Assembly (NCBI GenBank): GCA_039707655.1
Contig: CM077665.1
Coordinates: 446,771,531 to 446,835,530, forward strand
Reading direction: 5' to 3'
Source of the DNA: Elymus sibiricus
Taxonomy: Eukaryota > Streptophyta > Magnoliopsida > Poales > Poaceae
Length of the DNA: 64,000 nucleotides
The stretch's first letter is position 1. Every line of letters starts with the position of its first letter. The position numbers and the translations under genes were made by a program. Positions 27,177-37,607 of the stretch are shown piece after piece. The notes beneath the pieces are model-generated. The model saw only the letters and a list, made by a program, of their open reading frames with translations. It was not told the DNA's origin and did not search any database.

Positions 27177-28877
27177 TCAAAATAAATCATGAAATGCATG
27201 AAAAATAGCAAATGAAGTCAGAAAATGGTTGAAAAGTGATGATGTGGCTTTGAATGGTGCATATTGAATGCAGAAAAAGTCTTGATTTAAAATATGTTTA
27301 AAAATATGAAATCCCTTTGTAATAGACATGTTTTCGTCCGAAACCCTAATACTTCGAAGGAGATTGTCCAGTTTCTACACGAAGTACATCCTGTTTTTCC
27401 CGTAACTTTCTCAACTTCTTAGGACATGCTATGTGGATGAAATTATGATAACATGCCAATTTTCAACCATTCCAAAGTTCATTTGCAGTGCTTTTCAATC
27501 TCAGGGTTATCTTAGCTCAAAATAAATCATGAAATGTATGAAAAATAGCAAATGAAGTCAGAAAAGGGTTGAAAAGTGACTATGTGGCTTTGAATGGTGC
27601 ATATTGAATGCAGAAAAAGTCTTGAGTTAAAATATGTTTAAAAATATGAAATCCCTTTGTAATAGACATGTTTTCGTCCGAAACCCTGATACTTCGAAGG
27701 AGATTGTCCAGTTTCTACACGAAGTACATCCAGTTTTTCCCGTAACCCTCTCAACTTCTTAGGACATGCTATGTGGGTGAAATTATGATACCATGCCAAT
27801 TTTCAACCATTTCAGAGTTCATTTGCAGTGCTTTTCAATCTCAGGGTCATCTTAGCTCAAAATAAATCATGAAATGCATGAAAAATAGCAAATGAAGTCA
27901 GAAAAGGGTTGAAAAGTGATGATGTGGCTTTGAATGGTGCATATTGAATGCAGAAAAAGTCTTTATTTAAAATATGTTTAAAAATATGAAATCCCTTTTG
28001 TAATAGACGAGTTTTCGTCCGAAACCCTGATACTTCGAAGGAGATTGTCCAGTTTGTACACGAAGTACATCCAGTTTTTCCCGTAACCCTCTCAACTTTT
28101 TAGCACATGCTATGTGGGTGAAATTATGATACAATGCCAATTTTCAACCATTTCAGAGTTCATTTGCAGTGCTTTTCAATCTTAGGGTCATCTTAGCTCA
28201 AAATAAATCATGAAATGCATGAAAAATAGCAAATGAAGTCAGAAAAGGGTTGAAAAGTGATGATGTGGCTTTGAATGGTGCATATTGAATGCAGAAAAAG
28301 TCTTGAGTTAAAATATGTTTAAAAAATGAAATCCCTTTTGTAATAGACGAGTTTTCGTCCGAAACCCTGATACTTCGAAGGAGATTGTCCAGTTTGTACA
28401 CGAAGTGCATCCAGTTTTTCCCGTAACTTTCTCAACTTTTTAGCACATGCTATGTGGGTGAAATTATGATACCATGCCAATTATCAACCATTTCAGAGTT
28501 CATTTGCAGTGCTTTTCAATTTCAGGGTCATCTTAGCTCAAAATAAATCATGAAATGCATAAAAAATAGCAAATGAAGTCAGAAAAGGGTTGAAAAGTGA
28601 TGATGTGGCTTTGAATGGTGCATATTGAATGCAGAAAAAGTCTTGAGTTAAAATATGTTTAAAAAAATAAAATCCTTTTGTAATAGACGAGTTTTCGTCC
28701 GAAACCCTGATACTTCGAAGGAGATTGTCCAGTTTGTACATGAAGTGCATCCAGTTTTTCCCGTAACCCTCTCACCTTTTTAGCACATGCTATGTGGGTG
28801 AAATTATGATACCATGCCAATTTTCAACCATTTCAGAGTTCATTTGCAGTGCTTTTCAATCTCAGGGTCATCTTAGC
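27177..28877. repeat. D-E-F-A-B pentamer, copy 1
   Basis: D (27,177: TTGATTTAAAA, GACATG, ATCCTGTTTTT, ATAACATG, CCATTCCAAAG, AGGGTTATC), E (27,517: GTGACTATG), F (27,857: CTTTATTTAAAA), A (28,198) and B (28,538). Private marks GAAATGTATG in E and GCATAAAAAATAGC in B return exactly 1,701 bp later. Type C, which normally follows B, is missing at the join to the next D. Confidence 0.88.
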
Positions 28878-30578
28878 TCAAAATAAATCATGAAATGCAT
28901 GAAAAATAGCAAATGAAGTCAGAAAATGGTTGAAAAGTGATGATGTGGCTTTGAATGGTGCATATTGAATGCAGAAAAAGTCTTGATTTAAAATATGTTT
29001 AAAAATATGAAATCCCTTTGTAATAGACATGTTTTCGTCCGAAACCCTAATACTTCGAAGGAGATTGTCCAGTTTCTACACGAAGTACATCCTGTTTTTC
29101 CCGTAACTTTCTCAACTTCTTAGGACATGCTATGTGGATGAAATTATGATAACATGCCAATTTTCAACCATTCCAAAGTTCATTTGCAGTGCTTTTCAAT
29201 CTCAGGGTTATCTTAGCTCAAAATAAATCATGAAATGTATGAAAAATAGCAAATGAAGTCAGAAAAGGGTTGAAAAGTGACTATGTGGCTTTGAATGGTG
29301 CATATTGAATGCAGAAAAAGTCTTGAGTTAAAATATGTTTAAAAATATGAAATCCCTTTGTAATAGACATGTTTTCGTCCGAAACCCTGATACTTCGAAG
29401 GAGATTGTCCAGTTTCTACACGAAGTACATCCAGTTTTTCCCGTAACCCTCTCAACTTCTTAGGACATGCTATGTGGGTGAAATTATGATACCATGCCAA
29501 TTTTCAACCATTTCAGAGTTCATTTGCAGTGCTTTTCAATCTCAGGGTCATCTTAGCTCAAAATAAATCATGAAATGCATGAAAAATAGCAAATGAAGTC
29601 AGAAAAGGGTTGAAAAGTGATGATGTGGCTTTGAATGGTGCATATTGAATGCAGAAAAAGTCTTTATTTAAAATATGTTTAAAAATATGAAATCCCTTTT
29701 GTAATAGACGAGTTTTCGTCCGAAACCCTGATACTTCGAAGGAGATTGTCCAGTTTGTACACGAAGTACATCCAGTTTTTCCCGTAACCCTCTCAACTTT
29801 TTAGCACATGCTATGTGGGTGAAATTATGATACAATGCCAATTTTCAACCATTTCAGAGTTCATTTGCAGTGCTTTTCAATCTTAGGGTCATCTTAGCTC
29901 AAAATAAATCATGAAATGCATGAAAAATAGCAAATGAAGTCAGAAAAGGGTTGAAAAGTGATGATGTGGCTTTGAATGGTGCATATTGAATGCAGAAAAA
30001 GTCTTGAGTTAAAATATGTTTAAAAAATGAAATCCCTTTTGTAATAGACGAGTTTTCGTCCGAAACCCTGATACTTCGAAGGAGATTGTCCAGTTTGTAC
30101 ACGAAGTGCATCCAGTTTTTCCCGTAACTTTCTCAACTTTTTAGCACATGCTATGTGGGTGAAATTATGATACCATGCCAATTATCAACCATTTCAGAGT
30201 TCATTTGCAGTGCTTTTCAATTTCAGGGTCATCTTAGCTCAAAATAAATCATGAAATGCATAAAAAATAGCAAATGAAGTCAGAAAAGGGTTGAAAAGTG
30301 ATGATGTGGCTTTGAATGGTGCATATTGAATGCAGAAAAAGTCTTGAGTTAAAATATGTTTAAAAAAATAAAATCCTTTTGTAATAGACGAGTTTTCGTC
30401 CGAAACCCTGATACTTCGAAGGAGATTGTCCAGTTTGTACATGAAGTGCATCCAGTTTTTCCCGTAACCCTCTCACCTTTTTAGCACATGCTATGTGGGT
30501 GAAATTATGATACCATGCCAATTTTCAACCATTTCAGAGTTCATTTGCAGTGCTTTTCAATCTCAGGGTCATCTTAGC
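28878..30578. repeat. D-E-F-A-B pentamer, copy 2
   Basis: This is a direct tandem copy of 27,177-28,877, sharing the E mark GAAATGTATG (29,232) and the B mark GCATAAAAAATAGC. Here B is followed normally by C at 30,579. The 1,701-bp duplication must have occurred after the E and B mutations, and these mutations are absent from the matching monomers at 34,660 and 35,681, which dates it after the 7.1-kb duplication. Confidence 0.88.
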
Positions 30579-31258
30579 TCAAAATAAATCATGAAATGCA
30601 TGAAAAATAGCAAATGAAGTCAGAAAAGGGTTGAAAAGTGATGATGTGGCTTTGAATGGTGCATATTGAATGCAGAAAAAGTCTTGAGTTAAAATATGTT
30701 TAAAATATGAAATCCCTTTTGTAATAGACGAGTTTTCGTCCGAAACCCTGATACTTCGAAGGAGATTGTCCAGTTTGTACACGAAGTGCATCCAGTTTTT
30801 CCCATAACCCTCTCAACTTTTTAGCACATGCTATGTGGGTGAAATTATGATACCATGCCAATTTACAACCATTTCAGAGTTCATTTGCAGTGCTTTTCAA
30901 TCTCAGGGTCATCTTAGCTCAAAATAAATCATGAAATGCATGAAAAATAGCAAATGAAGTCAGAAAATGGTTGAAAAGTGATGATGTGGCTTTGAATGGT
31001 GCATATTGAATGCAGAAAAAGTCTTGATTTAAAATATGTTTAAAAATATGAAATCCCTTTGTAATAGACATGTTTTCGTCCGAAACCCTAATACTTCGAA
31101 GGAGATTGTCCAGTTTCTACACGAAGTACATCCAGTTTTTCCCGTAACATTCTCAACTTCTTAGCACATGCTATGTGGGTGAAATTGTGATAACATGCCA
31201 ATTTTCAACCATTCCAGAGTTCATTTGCAGTGCTTTTCAATCTCTAGGTCATCTTAGC
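30579..31258. repeat. Type C monomer and D/gamma5 hybrid monomer
   Basis: A normal C (30,579) is followed by a hybrid at 30,919. Its left part is D (AAAATGGTTG, TTGATTTAAAATATG) and its right part is gamma5 (ACATCCAG, GTAACATTCTC, GTGATAAC, TCTCTAGG). The last D-specific base is at 31,037 and the first gamma5-specific base at 31,134, so the join lies in the 96 bases between. This is the junction of the 7.1-kb duplication. Confidence 0.87.
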
Positions 31259-32618
31259 TCAAAATAAATCATGAAATGCATGAAAAATAGCAAATGAAGT
31301 CAGAAAAGGGTTAAAAGTGATGATGTGGCTTTGAATGGTGCATATTGAATGCAGAAAAAGTCTTGAGTTAAAATATGTTTAAAAATATGAAATCCCTTTG
31401 TAATAGACATGTTTTCGTCCGAAACCCTAATACTTCGAAGGAGATTGTCCAGTTTCTACACGAAGTACATCCAGTTTTTCCCATAACCCTCTGAACTTCT
31501 TACCACATGCTATGTGGGTGAAATTATGATACCATGCCAATTTTCAACCATTTCAGAGTTCATTTGCAGTGCTTTTCAATCTCAGGGTCATCTTAGCTCA
31601 AAATAAATCATGAAATGCGTGAAAAATAGCAAATGAAGTCAGAAAATGGTTGAAAAGTGATGATGTGGCTTTGAATGGTGCATATTGAATGCAGAAAAAG
31701 TCTTGAGTTAAAATATGTTTAAAAAATGAAATCCCTTTTGTAATAGACGAGTTTTCGTCCGAAACCCTAATACTTCGAAGGAGATTGTCCAGTTTGTACA
31801 CGAAGTGCATCCAGTTTTTCCCGTAACCCTCTCAACTTTTTAGCACATGCTATGTGGGTGAAATTATGATACCATGCCAATTTTCAACCATTTCAGAGTT
31901 CATTTGCAGTGCTTTTCAATCTTAGGGTCATCTTAGCTCAAAATAAATCATGAAATGCATGAAAAATAGCAAATGAAGTCAGAAAAGGGTTGAAAAGTGA
32001 TGACGTGGCTTTGAATGGTGCATATTGAATGCAGAAAAAGTCTTGAGTTAAAATATGTTTAAAAAATGAAATCCCTTTTGTAATAGACGAGTTTTCGTCC
32101 GAAACCCTGATACTTCGAAGGAGATTGTCCAGTTTGTACACGAAGTGCATCCAGTTTTTCCCATAACCCTCTCAACTTTTTAGCACATGCTATGTGGGTG
32201 AAATTATGATACCATGCCAATTTAGAACCATTTCAGAGTTCATTTGCAGTGCTTTTCAATCTCAGGGTCATCTTAGCTCAAAATAAATCATGAAATGCAT
32301 GAAAAATAGCAAATGAAGTCAGAAAAGGGTTGAAAAGTGATAATGTGGCTTTGAATGGTGCATATTGAATGCAGAAAAAGTCTTGATTTAAAATATGTTT
32401 AAAAATATGAAATCCCTTTTGTAATAGACGAATTTTCGTCCGAAACCCTGATACTTCGAAGGAGATTGTCCAGTTTGTACACGAAGTACATCCAGTTTTT
32501 CCCGTAACCCTCTCAACTTTTTAGCACATGCTATGTGGGTGAAATTATGATACAATGCCAATTTTCAACCATTTCAGAGTTCATTTGCAGTGCTTTTCAA
32601 TCTTAGGGTCATCTTAGC
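31259..32618. repeat. Gamma6-gamma1-gamma2-gamma3/F block, second appearance
   Basis: Gamma6 (31,259, with CTTACCACATG as a private change), gamma1 (31,598, AAATGCGTG), gamma2 (31,938) and the gamma3/F hybrid (32,278, GTGATAATG with ACAATGCC). The order and the hybrid are identical to 24,117-25,476. An isolated gamma block inside core-type monomers is best explained by the large tandem duplication. Confidence 0.87.
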
Positions 32619-35340
32619 TCAAAATAAATCATGAAATGCATGAAAAATAGCAAATGAAGTCAGAAAAGGGTTGAAAAGTGATGATGTGGCTTTGAATGGT
32701 GCATATTGAATGCAGAAAAAGTCTTGAGTTAAAATATGTTTAAAAAATGAAATCCCTTTTGTAATAGACGAGTTTTCGTCCGAAACCCTGATACTTCGAA
32801 GGAGATTGTCCAGTTTGTACACGAAGTGCATCCAGTTTTTCCCGTAACTTTCTCAACTTTTTAGCACATGCTATGTGGGTGAAATTATGATACCATGCCA
32901 ATTATCAACCATTTCAGAGTTCATTTGCAGTGCTTTTCAATTTCAGGGTCATCTTAGCTCAAAATAAATCATGAAATGCATGAAAAATAGCAAATGAAGT
33001 CAGAAAAGGGTTGAAAAGTGATGATGTGGCTTTGAATGGTGCATATTGAATGCAGAAAAAGTCTTGAGTTAAAATATGTTTAAAAAAATAAAATCCTTTT
33101 GTAATAGACGAGTTTTCGTCCGAAAACCTGATACTTCGAAGGAGATTGTCCAGTTTGTACATGAAGTGCATCCAGTTTTTCCCGTAACCCTCTCACCTTT
33201 TTAGCACATGCTATGTGGGTGAAATTATGATACCATGCCAATTTTCAACCATTTCAGAGTTCATTTGCAGTGCTTTTCAATCTCAGGGTCATCTTAGCTC
33301 AAAATAAATCATGAAATGCATGAAAAATAGCAAATGAAGTCAGAAAAGGGTTGAAAAGTGATGATGTGGCTTTGAATGGTGCATATTGAATGCAGAAAAA
33401 GTCTTGAGTTAAAATATGTTTAAAATATGAAATCCCTTTTGTAATAGACGAGTTTTCGTCCGAAACCCTGATACTTCGAAGGAGATTGTCCAGTTTGTAC
33501 ACGAAGTGCATCCAGTTTTTCCCATAACCCTCTCAACTTTTTAGCACATGCTATGTGGGTGAAATTATGATACCATGCCAATTTACAACCATTTCAGAGT
33601 TCATTTGCAGTGCTTTTCAATCTCAGGGTCATCTTAGCTCAAAATAAATCATGAAATGCATGAAAAATAGCAAATGAAGTCAGAAAATGGTTGAAAAGTG
33701 ATGATGTGGCTTTGAATGGTGCATATTGAATGCAGAAAAAGTCTTGATTTAAAATATGTTTAAAAATATGAAATCCCTTTTGTAATAGACGAGTTTTCGT
33801 CCGAAACCCTGATACTTCGAAGGAGATTGTCCAGTTTGTACACGAAGTACATCCAGTTTTTCCCGTAACCCTCTCAACTTTTTAGCACATGCTATGTGGG
33901 TGAAATTATGATACAATGCCAATTTTCAACCATTTCAGAGTTCATTTGCAGTGCTTTTCAATCTTAGGGTCATCTTAGCTCAAAATAAATCATGAAATGC
34001 ATGAAAAATAGCAAATGAAGTCAGAAAAGGGTTGAAAAGTGATGATGTGGCTTTGAATGGTGCATATTGAATGCAGAAAAAGTCTTGAGTTAAAATATGT
34101 TTAAAATATGAAATCCCTTTTGTAATAGACGAGTTTTCGTCCGAAACCCTGATACTTCGAAGGAGATTGTCCAGTTTGTACACGAAGTGCATCCAGTTTT
34201 TCCCATAACCCTCTCAACTTTTTAGCACATGCTATGTGGGTGAAATTATGATACCATGCCAATTTACAACCATTTCAGAGTTCATTTGCAGTGCTTTTCA
34301 ATCTCAGGGTCATCTTAGCTCAAAATAAATCATGAAATGCATGAAAAATAGCAAATGAAGTCAGAAAATGGTTGAAAAGTGATGATGTGGCTTTGAATGG
34401 TGCATATTGAATGCAGAAAAAGTCTTGATTTAAAATATGTTTAAAAATATGAAATCCCTTTGTAATAGACATGTTTTCGTCCGAAACCCTAATACTTCGA
34501 AGGAGATTGTCCAGTTTCTACACGAAGTACATCCTGTTTTTCCCGTAACTTTCTCAACTTCTTAGGACATGCTATGTGGATGAAATTATGATAACATGCC
34601 AATTTTCAACCATTCCAAAGTTCATTTGCAGTGCTTTTCAATCTCAGGGTTATCTTAGCTCAAAATAAATCATGAAATGCATGAAAAATAGCAAATGAAG
34701 TGAGAAAAGGGTTGAAAAGTGACTATGTGGCTTTGAATGGTGCATATTGAATGCAGAAAAAGTCTTGAGTTAAAATATGTTTAAAAATATGAAATCCCTT
34801 TGTAATAGACATGTTTTCGTCCGAAACCCTGATACTTCGAAGGAGATTGTCCAGTTTCTACACGAAGTACATCCAGTTTTTCCCGTAACCCTCTCAACTT
34901 CTTAGGACATGCTATGTGGGTGAAATTATGATACCATGCCAATTTTCAACCATTTCAGAGTTCATTTGCAGTGCTTTTCAATCTCAGGGTCATCTTAGCT
35001 CAAAATAAATCATGAAATGCATGAAAAATAGCAAATGAAGTCAGAAAAGGGTTGAAAAGTGATGATGTGGCTTTGAATGGTGCATATTGAATGCAGAAAA
35101 AGTCTTTATTTAAAATATGTTTAAAAATATGAAATCCCTTTTGTAATAGACGAGTTTTCGTCCGAAACCCTGATACTTCGAAGGAGATTGTCCAGTTTGT
35201 ACACGAAGTACATCCAGTTTTTCCCGTAACCCTCTCAACTTTTTAGCACATGCTATGTGGGTGAAATTATGATACAATGCCAATTTTCAACCATTTCAGA
35301 GTTCATTTGCAGTGCTTTTCAATCTTAGGGTCATCTTAGC
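32619..35340. repeat. A-B-C-(D/F)-C-D-E-F block, second appearance
   Basis: Monomers at 32,619 (A), 32,959 (B with CGAAAACCTG), 33,299 (C), 33,639 (D/F hybrid), 33,980 (C), 34,320 (D), 34,660 (E, with AAGTGAGAAAAGG) and 35,000 (F, with CTTTATTTAAAA). This mirrors 25,477-28,197. The D/F hybrid is 341 bp here because it lacks the 1-bp loss seen in the 26,497 copy, which shifts the offset from 7,142 to 7,143. Confidence 0.88.
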
Positions 35341-37381
35341 TCAAAATAAATCATGAAATGCATGAAAAATAGCAAATGAAGTCAGAAAAGGGTTGAAAAG
35401 TGATGATGTGGCTTTGAATGGTGCATATTGAATGCAGAAAAAGTCTTGAGTTAAAATATGTTTAAAAAATGAAATCCCTTTTGTAATAGACGAGTTTTCG
35501 TCCGAAACCCTGATACTTCGAAGGAGATTGTCCAGTTTGTACACGAAGTGCATCCAGTTTTTCCCGTAACTTTCTCAACTTTTTAGCACATGCTATGTGG
35601 GTGAAATTATGATACCATGCCAATTATCAACCATTTCAGAGTTCATTTGCAGTGCTTTTCAATTTCAGGGTCATCTTAGCTCAAAATAAATCATGAAATG
35701 CATGAAAAATAGCAAATGAAGTCAGAAAAGGGTTGAAAAGTGATGATGTGGCTTTGAATGGTGCATATTGAATGCAGAAAAAGTCTTGAGTTAAAATATG
35801 TTTAAAAAAATAAAATCCTTTTGTAATAGACGAGTTTTCGTCCGAAACCCTGATACTTCGAAGGAGATTGTCCAGTTTGTACATGAAGTGCATCCAGTTT
35901 TTCCCGTAACCCTCTCACCTTTTTAGCACATGCTATGTGGGTGAAATTATGATACCATGCCAATTTTCAACCATTTCAGAGTTCATTTGCAGTGCTTTTC
36001 AATCTCAGGGTCATCTTAGCTCAAAATAAATCATGAAATGCATGAAAAATAGCAAATGAAGTCAGAAAAGGGTTGAAAAGTGATGATGTGGCTTTGAATG
36101 GTGCATATTGAATGCAGAAAAAGTCTTGAGTTAAAATATGTTTAAAATATGAAATCCCTTTTGTAATAGACGAGTTTTCGTCCGAAACCCTGATACTTCG
36201 AAGGAGATTGTCCAGTTTGTACACGAAGTGCATCCAGTTTTTCCCATAACCCTCTCAACTTTTTAGCACATGCTATGTGGGTGAAATTATGATACCATGC
36301 CAATTTACAACCATTTCAGAGTTCATTTGCAGTGCTTTTCAATCTCAGGGTCATCTTAGCTCAAAATAAATCATGAAATGCATGAAAAATAGCAAATGAA
36401 GTCAGAAAATGGTTGAAAAGTGATGATGTGGCTTTGAATGGTGCATATTGAATGCAGAAAAAGTCTTGATTTAAAATATGTTTAAAAATATGAAATCCCT
36501 TTGTAATAGACATGTTTTCGTCCGAAACCCTAATACTTCGAAGGAGATTGTCCAGTTTCTACACGAAGTACATCCTGTTTTTCCCGTAACTTTCTCAACT
36601 TCTTAGGACATGCTATGTGGATGAAATTATGATAACATGCCAATTTTCAACCATTCCAAAGTTCATTTGCAGTGCTTTTCAATCTCAGGGTTATCTTAGC
36701 TCAAAATAAATCATGAAATGCATGAAAAATAGCAAATGAAGTCAGAAAAGGGTTGAAAAGTGACTATGTGGCTTTGAATGGTGCATATTGAATGCAGAAA
36801 AAGTCTTGAGTTAAAATATGTTTAAAAATATGAAATCCCTTTGTAATAGACATGTTTTCGTCCGAAACCCTGATACTTCGAAGGAGATTGTCCAGTTTCT
36901 ACACGAAGTACATCCAGTTTTTCCCGTAACCCTCTCAACTTCTTAGGACATGCTATGTGGGTGAAATTATGATACCATGCCAATTTTCAACCATTTCAGA
37001 GTTCATTTGCAGTGCTTTTCAATCTCAGGGTCATCTTAGCTCAAAATAAATCATGAAATGCATGAAAAATAGCAAATGAAGTCAGAAAAGGGTTGAAAAG
37101 TGATGATGTGGCTTTGAATGGTGCATATTGAATGCAGAAAAAGTCTTGATTTAAAATATGTTTAAAAATATGAAATCCCTTTTGTAATAGACGAGTTTTC
37201 GTCCGAAACCCTGATACTTCGAAGGAGATTGTCCAGTTTGTACACGAAGTACATCCAGTTTTTCCCGTAACCCTCTCAACTTTTTAGCACATGCTATGTG
37301 GGTGAAATTATGATACAATGCCAATTTTCAACCATTTCAGAGTTCATTTGCAGTGCTTTTCAATCTTAGGGTCATCTTAGC
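35341..37381. repeat. Core HOR unit 1 (A-B-C-D-E-F)
   Basis: The complete 2,041-bp unit has monomers at 35,341 (A), 35,681 (B), 36,021 (C), 36,361 (D), 36,701 (E) and 37,041 (F, 341 bp). Type marks: A CAATTATC; B AAATAAAATCC, TACATGAAG and CTCTCACC; C AAAATATGAAATC, CCCATAACC and TTTACAACC; D AAAATGGTTG, ATCCTG and AGGGTTATC; E GTGACTATG and CTTAGGAC; F TTGATTT, GTACACGAAGTAC and ACAATGCC. It opens the homogeneous core. Confidence 0.93.
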
Positions 37382-37440
37382 TCAAAATAAATCATGAAAT
37401 GCATGAAAAATAGCAAATGAAGTCAGAAAAGGGTTGAAAA
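37325..37440. repeat. Imperfect inverted repeat across a monomer junction
   Basis: The right arm (37,325-37,351) reads TTTTCAACC, nine bases, then TTCATTTGC. The left arm of the next monomer (37,413-37,440) reads GCAAATGAA, ten bases, then GGTTGAAAA. The two 9-mers are exact reverse complements, nested and colinear, and the intervening bases also pair at about six of ten positions. About 24 of 28 columns match around a 61-bp spacer. The structure recurs every monomer where the right arm is not altered; the types with TTATCAACC, TTTACAACC or TTTAGAACC weaken it. Whether it forms a cruciform or is a relic of an inverted duplication is inference. Confidence 0.75.
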
Positions 37441-37529
37441 GTGATGATGTGGCTTTGAATGGTGCATATTGAATGCAGAAAAAGTCTTGAGTTAAAATAT
37501 GTTTAAAAAATGAAATCCCTTTTGTAATA

Positions 37530-37564
37530 GACGAGTTTTCGTCCGAAACCCTGATACTTCGAAG
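37530..37564. other. CpG-bearing hairpin and CTTCGAAG palindrome (example copy)
   Basis: A 5-bp stem (GACGA/TCGTC) with a four-base loop is followed 13 bases later by the perfect palindrome CTTCGAAG. Both recur in most monomers. In types D, E, gamma5 and gamma6 the first arm is GACAT, which breaks the stem, so the array alternates dyad-intact and dyad-broken monomers. Some left-side monomers carry ACATCGAAG, which breaks the palindrome. Short dyads of this kind have been proposed as a feature of centromeric DNA lacking a CENP-B box; function here is not shown. Confidence 0.6.
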
Positions 37565-37607
37565 AAGATTGTCCAGTTTGTACACGAAGTGCATCCAGTT
37601 TTTCCCG
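37532..37607. other. CpG patch of the monomer (example copy)
   Basis: Six CpGs (C at 37,532, 37,540, 37,544, 37,560, 37,585 and 37,606) lie in 76 bp, and the other 264 bp of this monomer contain none. The patch recurs in every monomer. Several diagnostic type differences are C-to-T or G-to-A changes at these CpGs: TACACG to TACATG in type B, CCCGTAA to CCCATAA in type C, and sporadic CCGAAA to CCAAAA and TTCGTCC to TTTGTCC. Confidence 0.8.

Larger units (their letters stand above)
23944..31085. repeat. Large tandem duplication (~7.1 kb), copy 1
   Basis: From within gamma5 at about 23,896-23,991 to the hybrid junction at 31,038-31,133, this stretch contains gamma6, gamma1-3/F, A-B-C-(D/F)-C, two D-E-F-A-B pentamers, C and a partial D. 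The given ends are midpoints of those intervals. Matching monomers lie 7,142-7,143 bp downstream. The second pentamer (1,701 bp) is unique to this copy, so the original duplicated unit was about 5.44 kb (16 monomers). Confidence 0.8.
31086..36528. repeat. Large tandem duplication, copy 2 (~5.44 kb, 16 monomers)
   Basis: It starts in the D/gamma5 hybrid and runs through gamma6, gamma1-3/F, A-B-C-(D/F)-C-D-E-F-A-B-C into D at 36,361. The order equals copy 1 once the extra pentamer there is removed. The right end is estimated by length, because beyond it the sequence merges with ordinary core units and has no private marker. Confidence 0.75.

Noticed and set aside
37537..37554. CENP-B-box-like stretch TTTCGTCCGAAACCCTG
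   Set aside because: It matches six of nine core positions of NTTCGNNNNANNCGGGN but lacks the CGGG end. On the other strand, the TCCCGTAACCC region also reaches six of nine, so this level of match is expected by chance.
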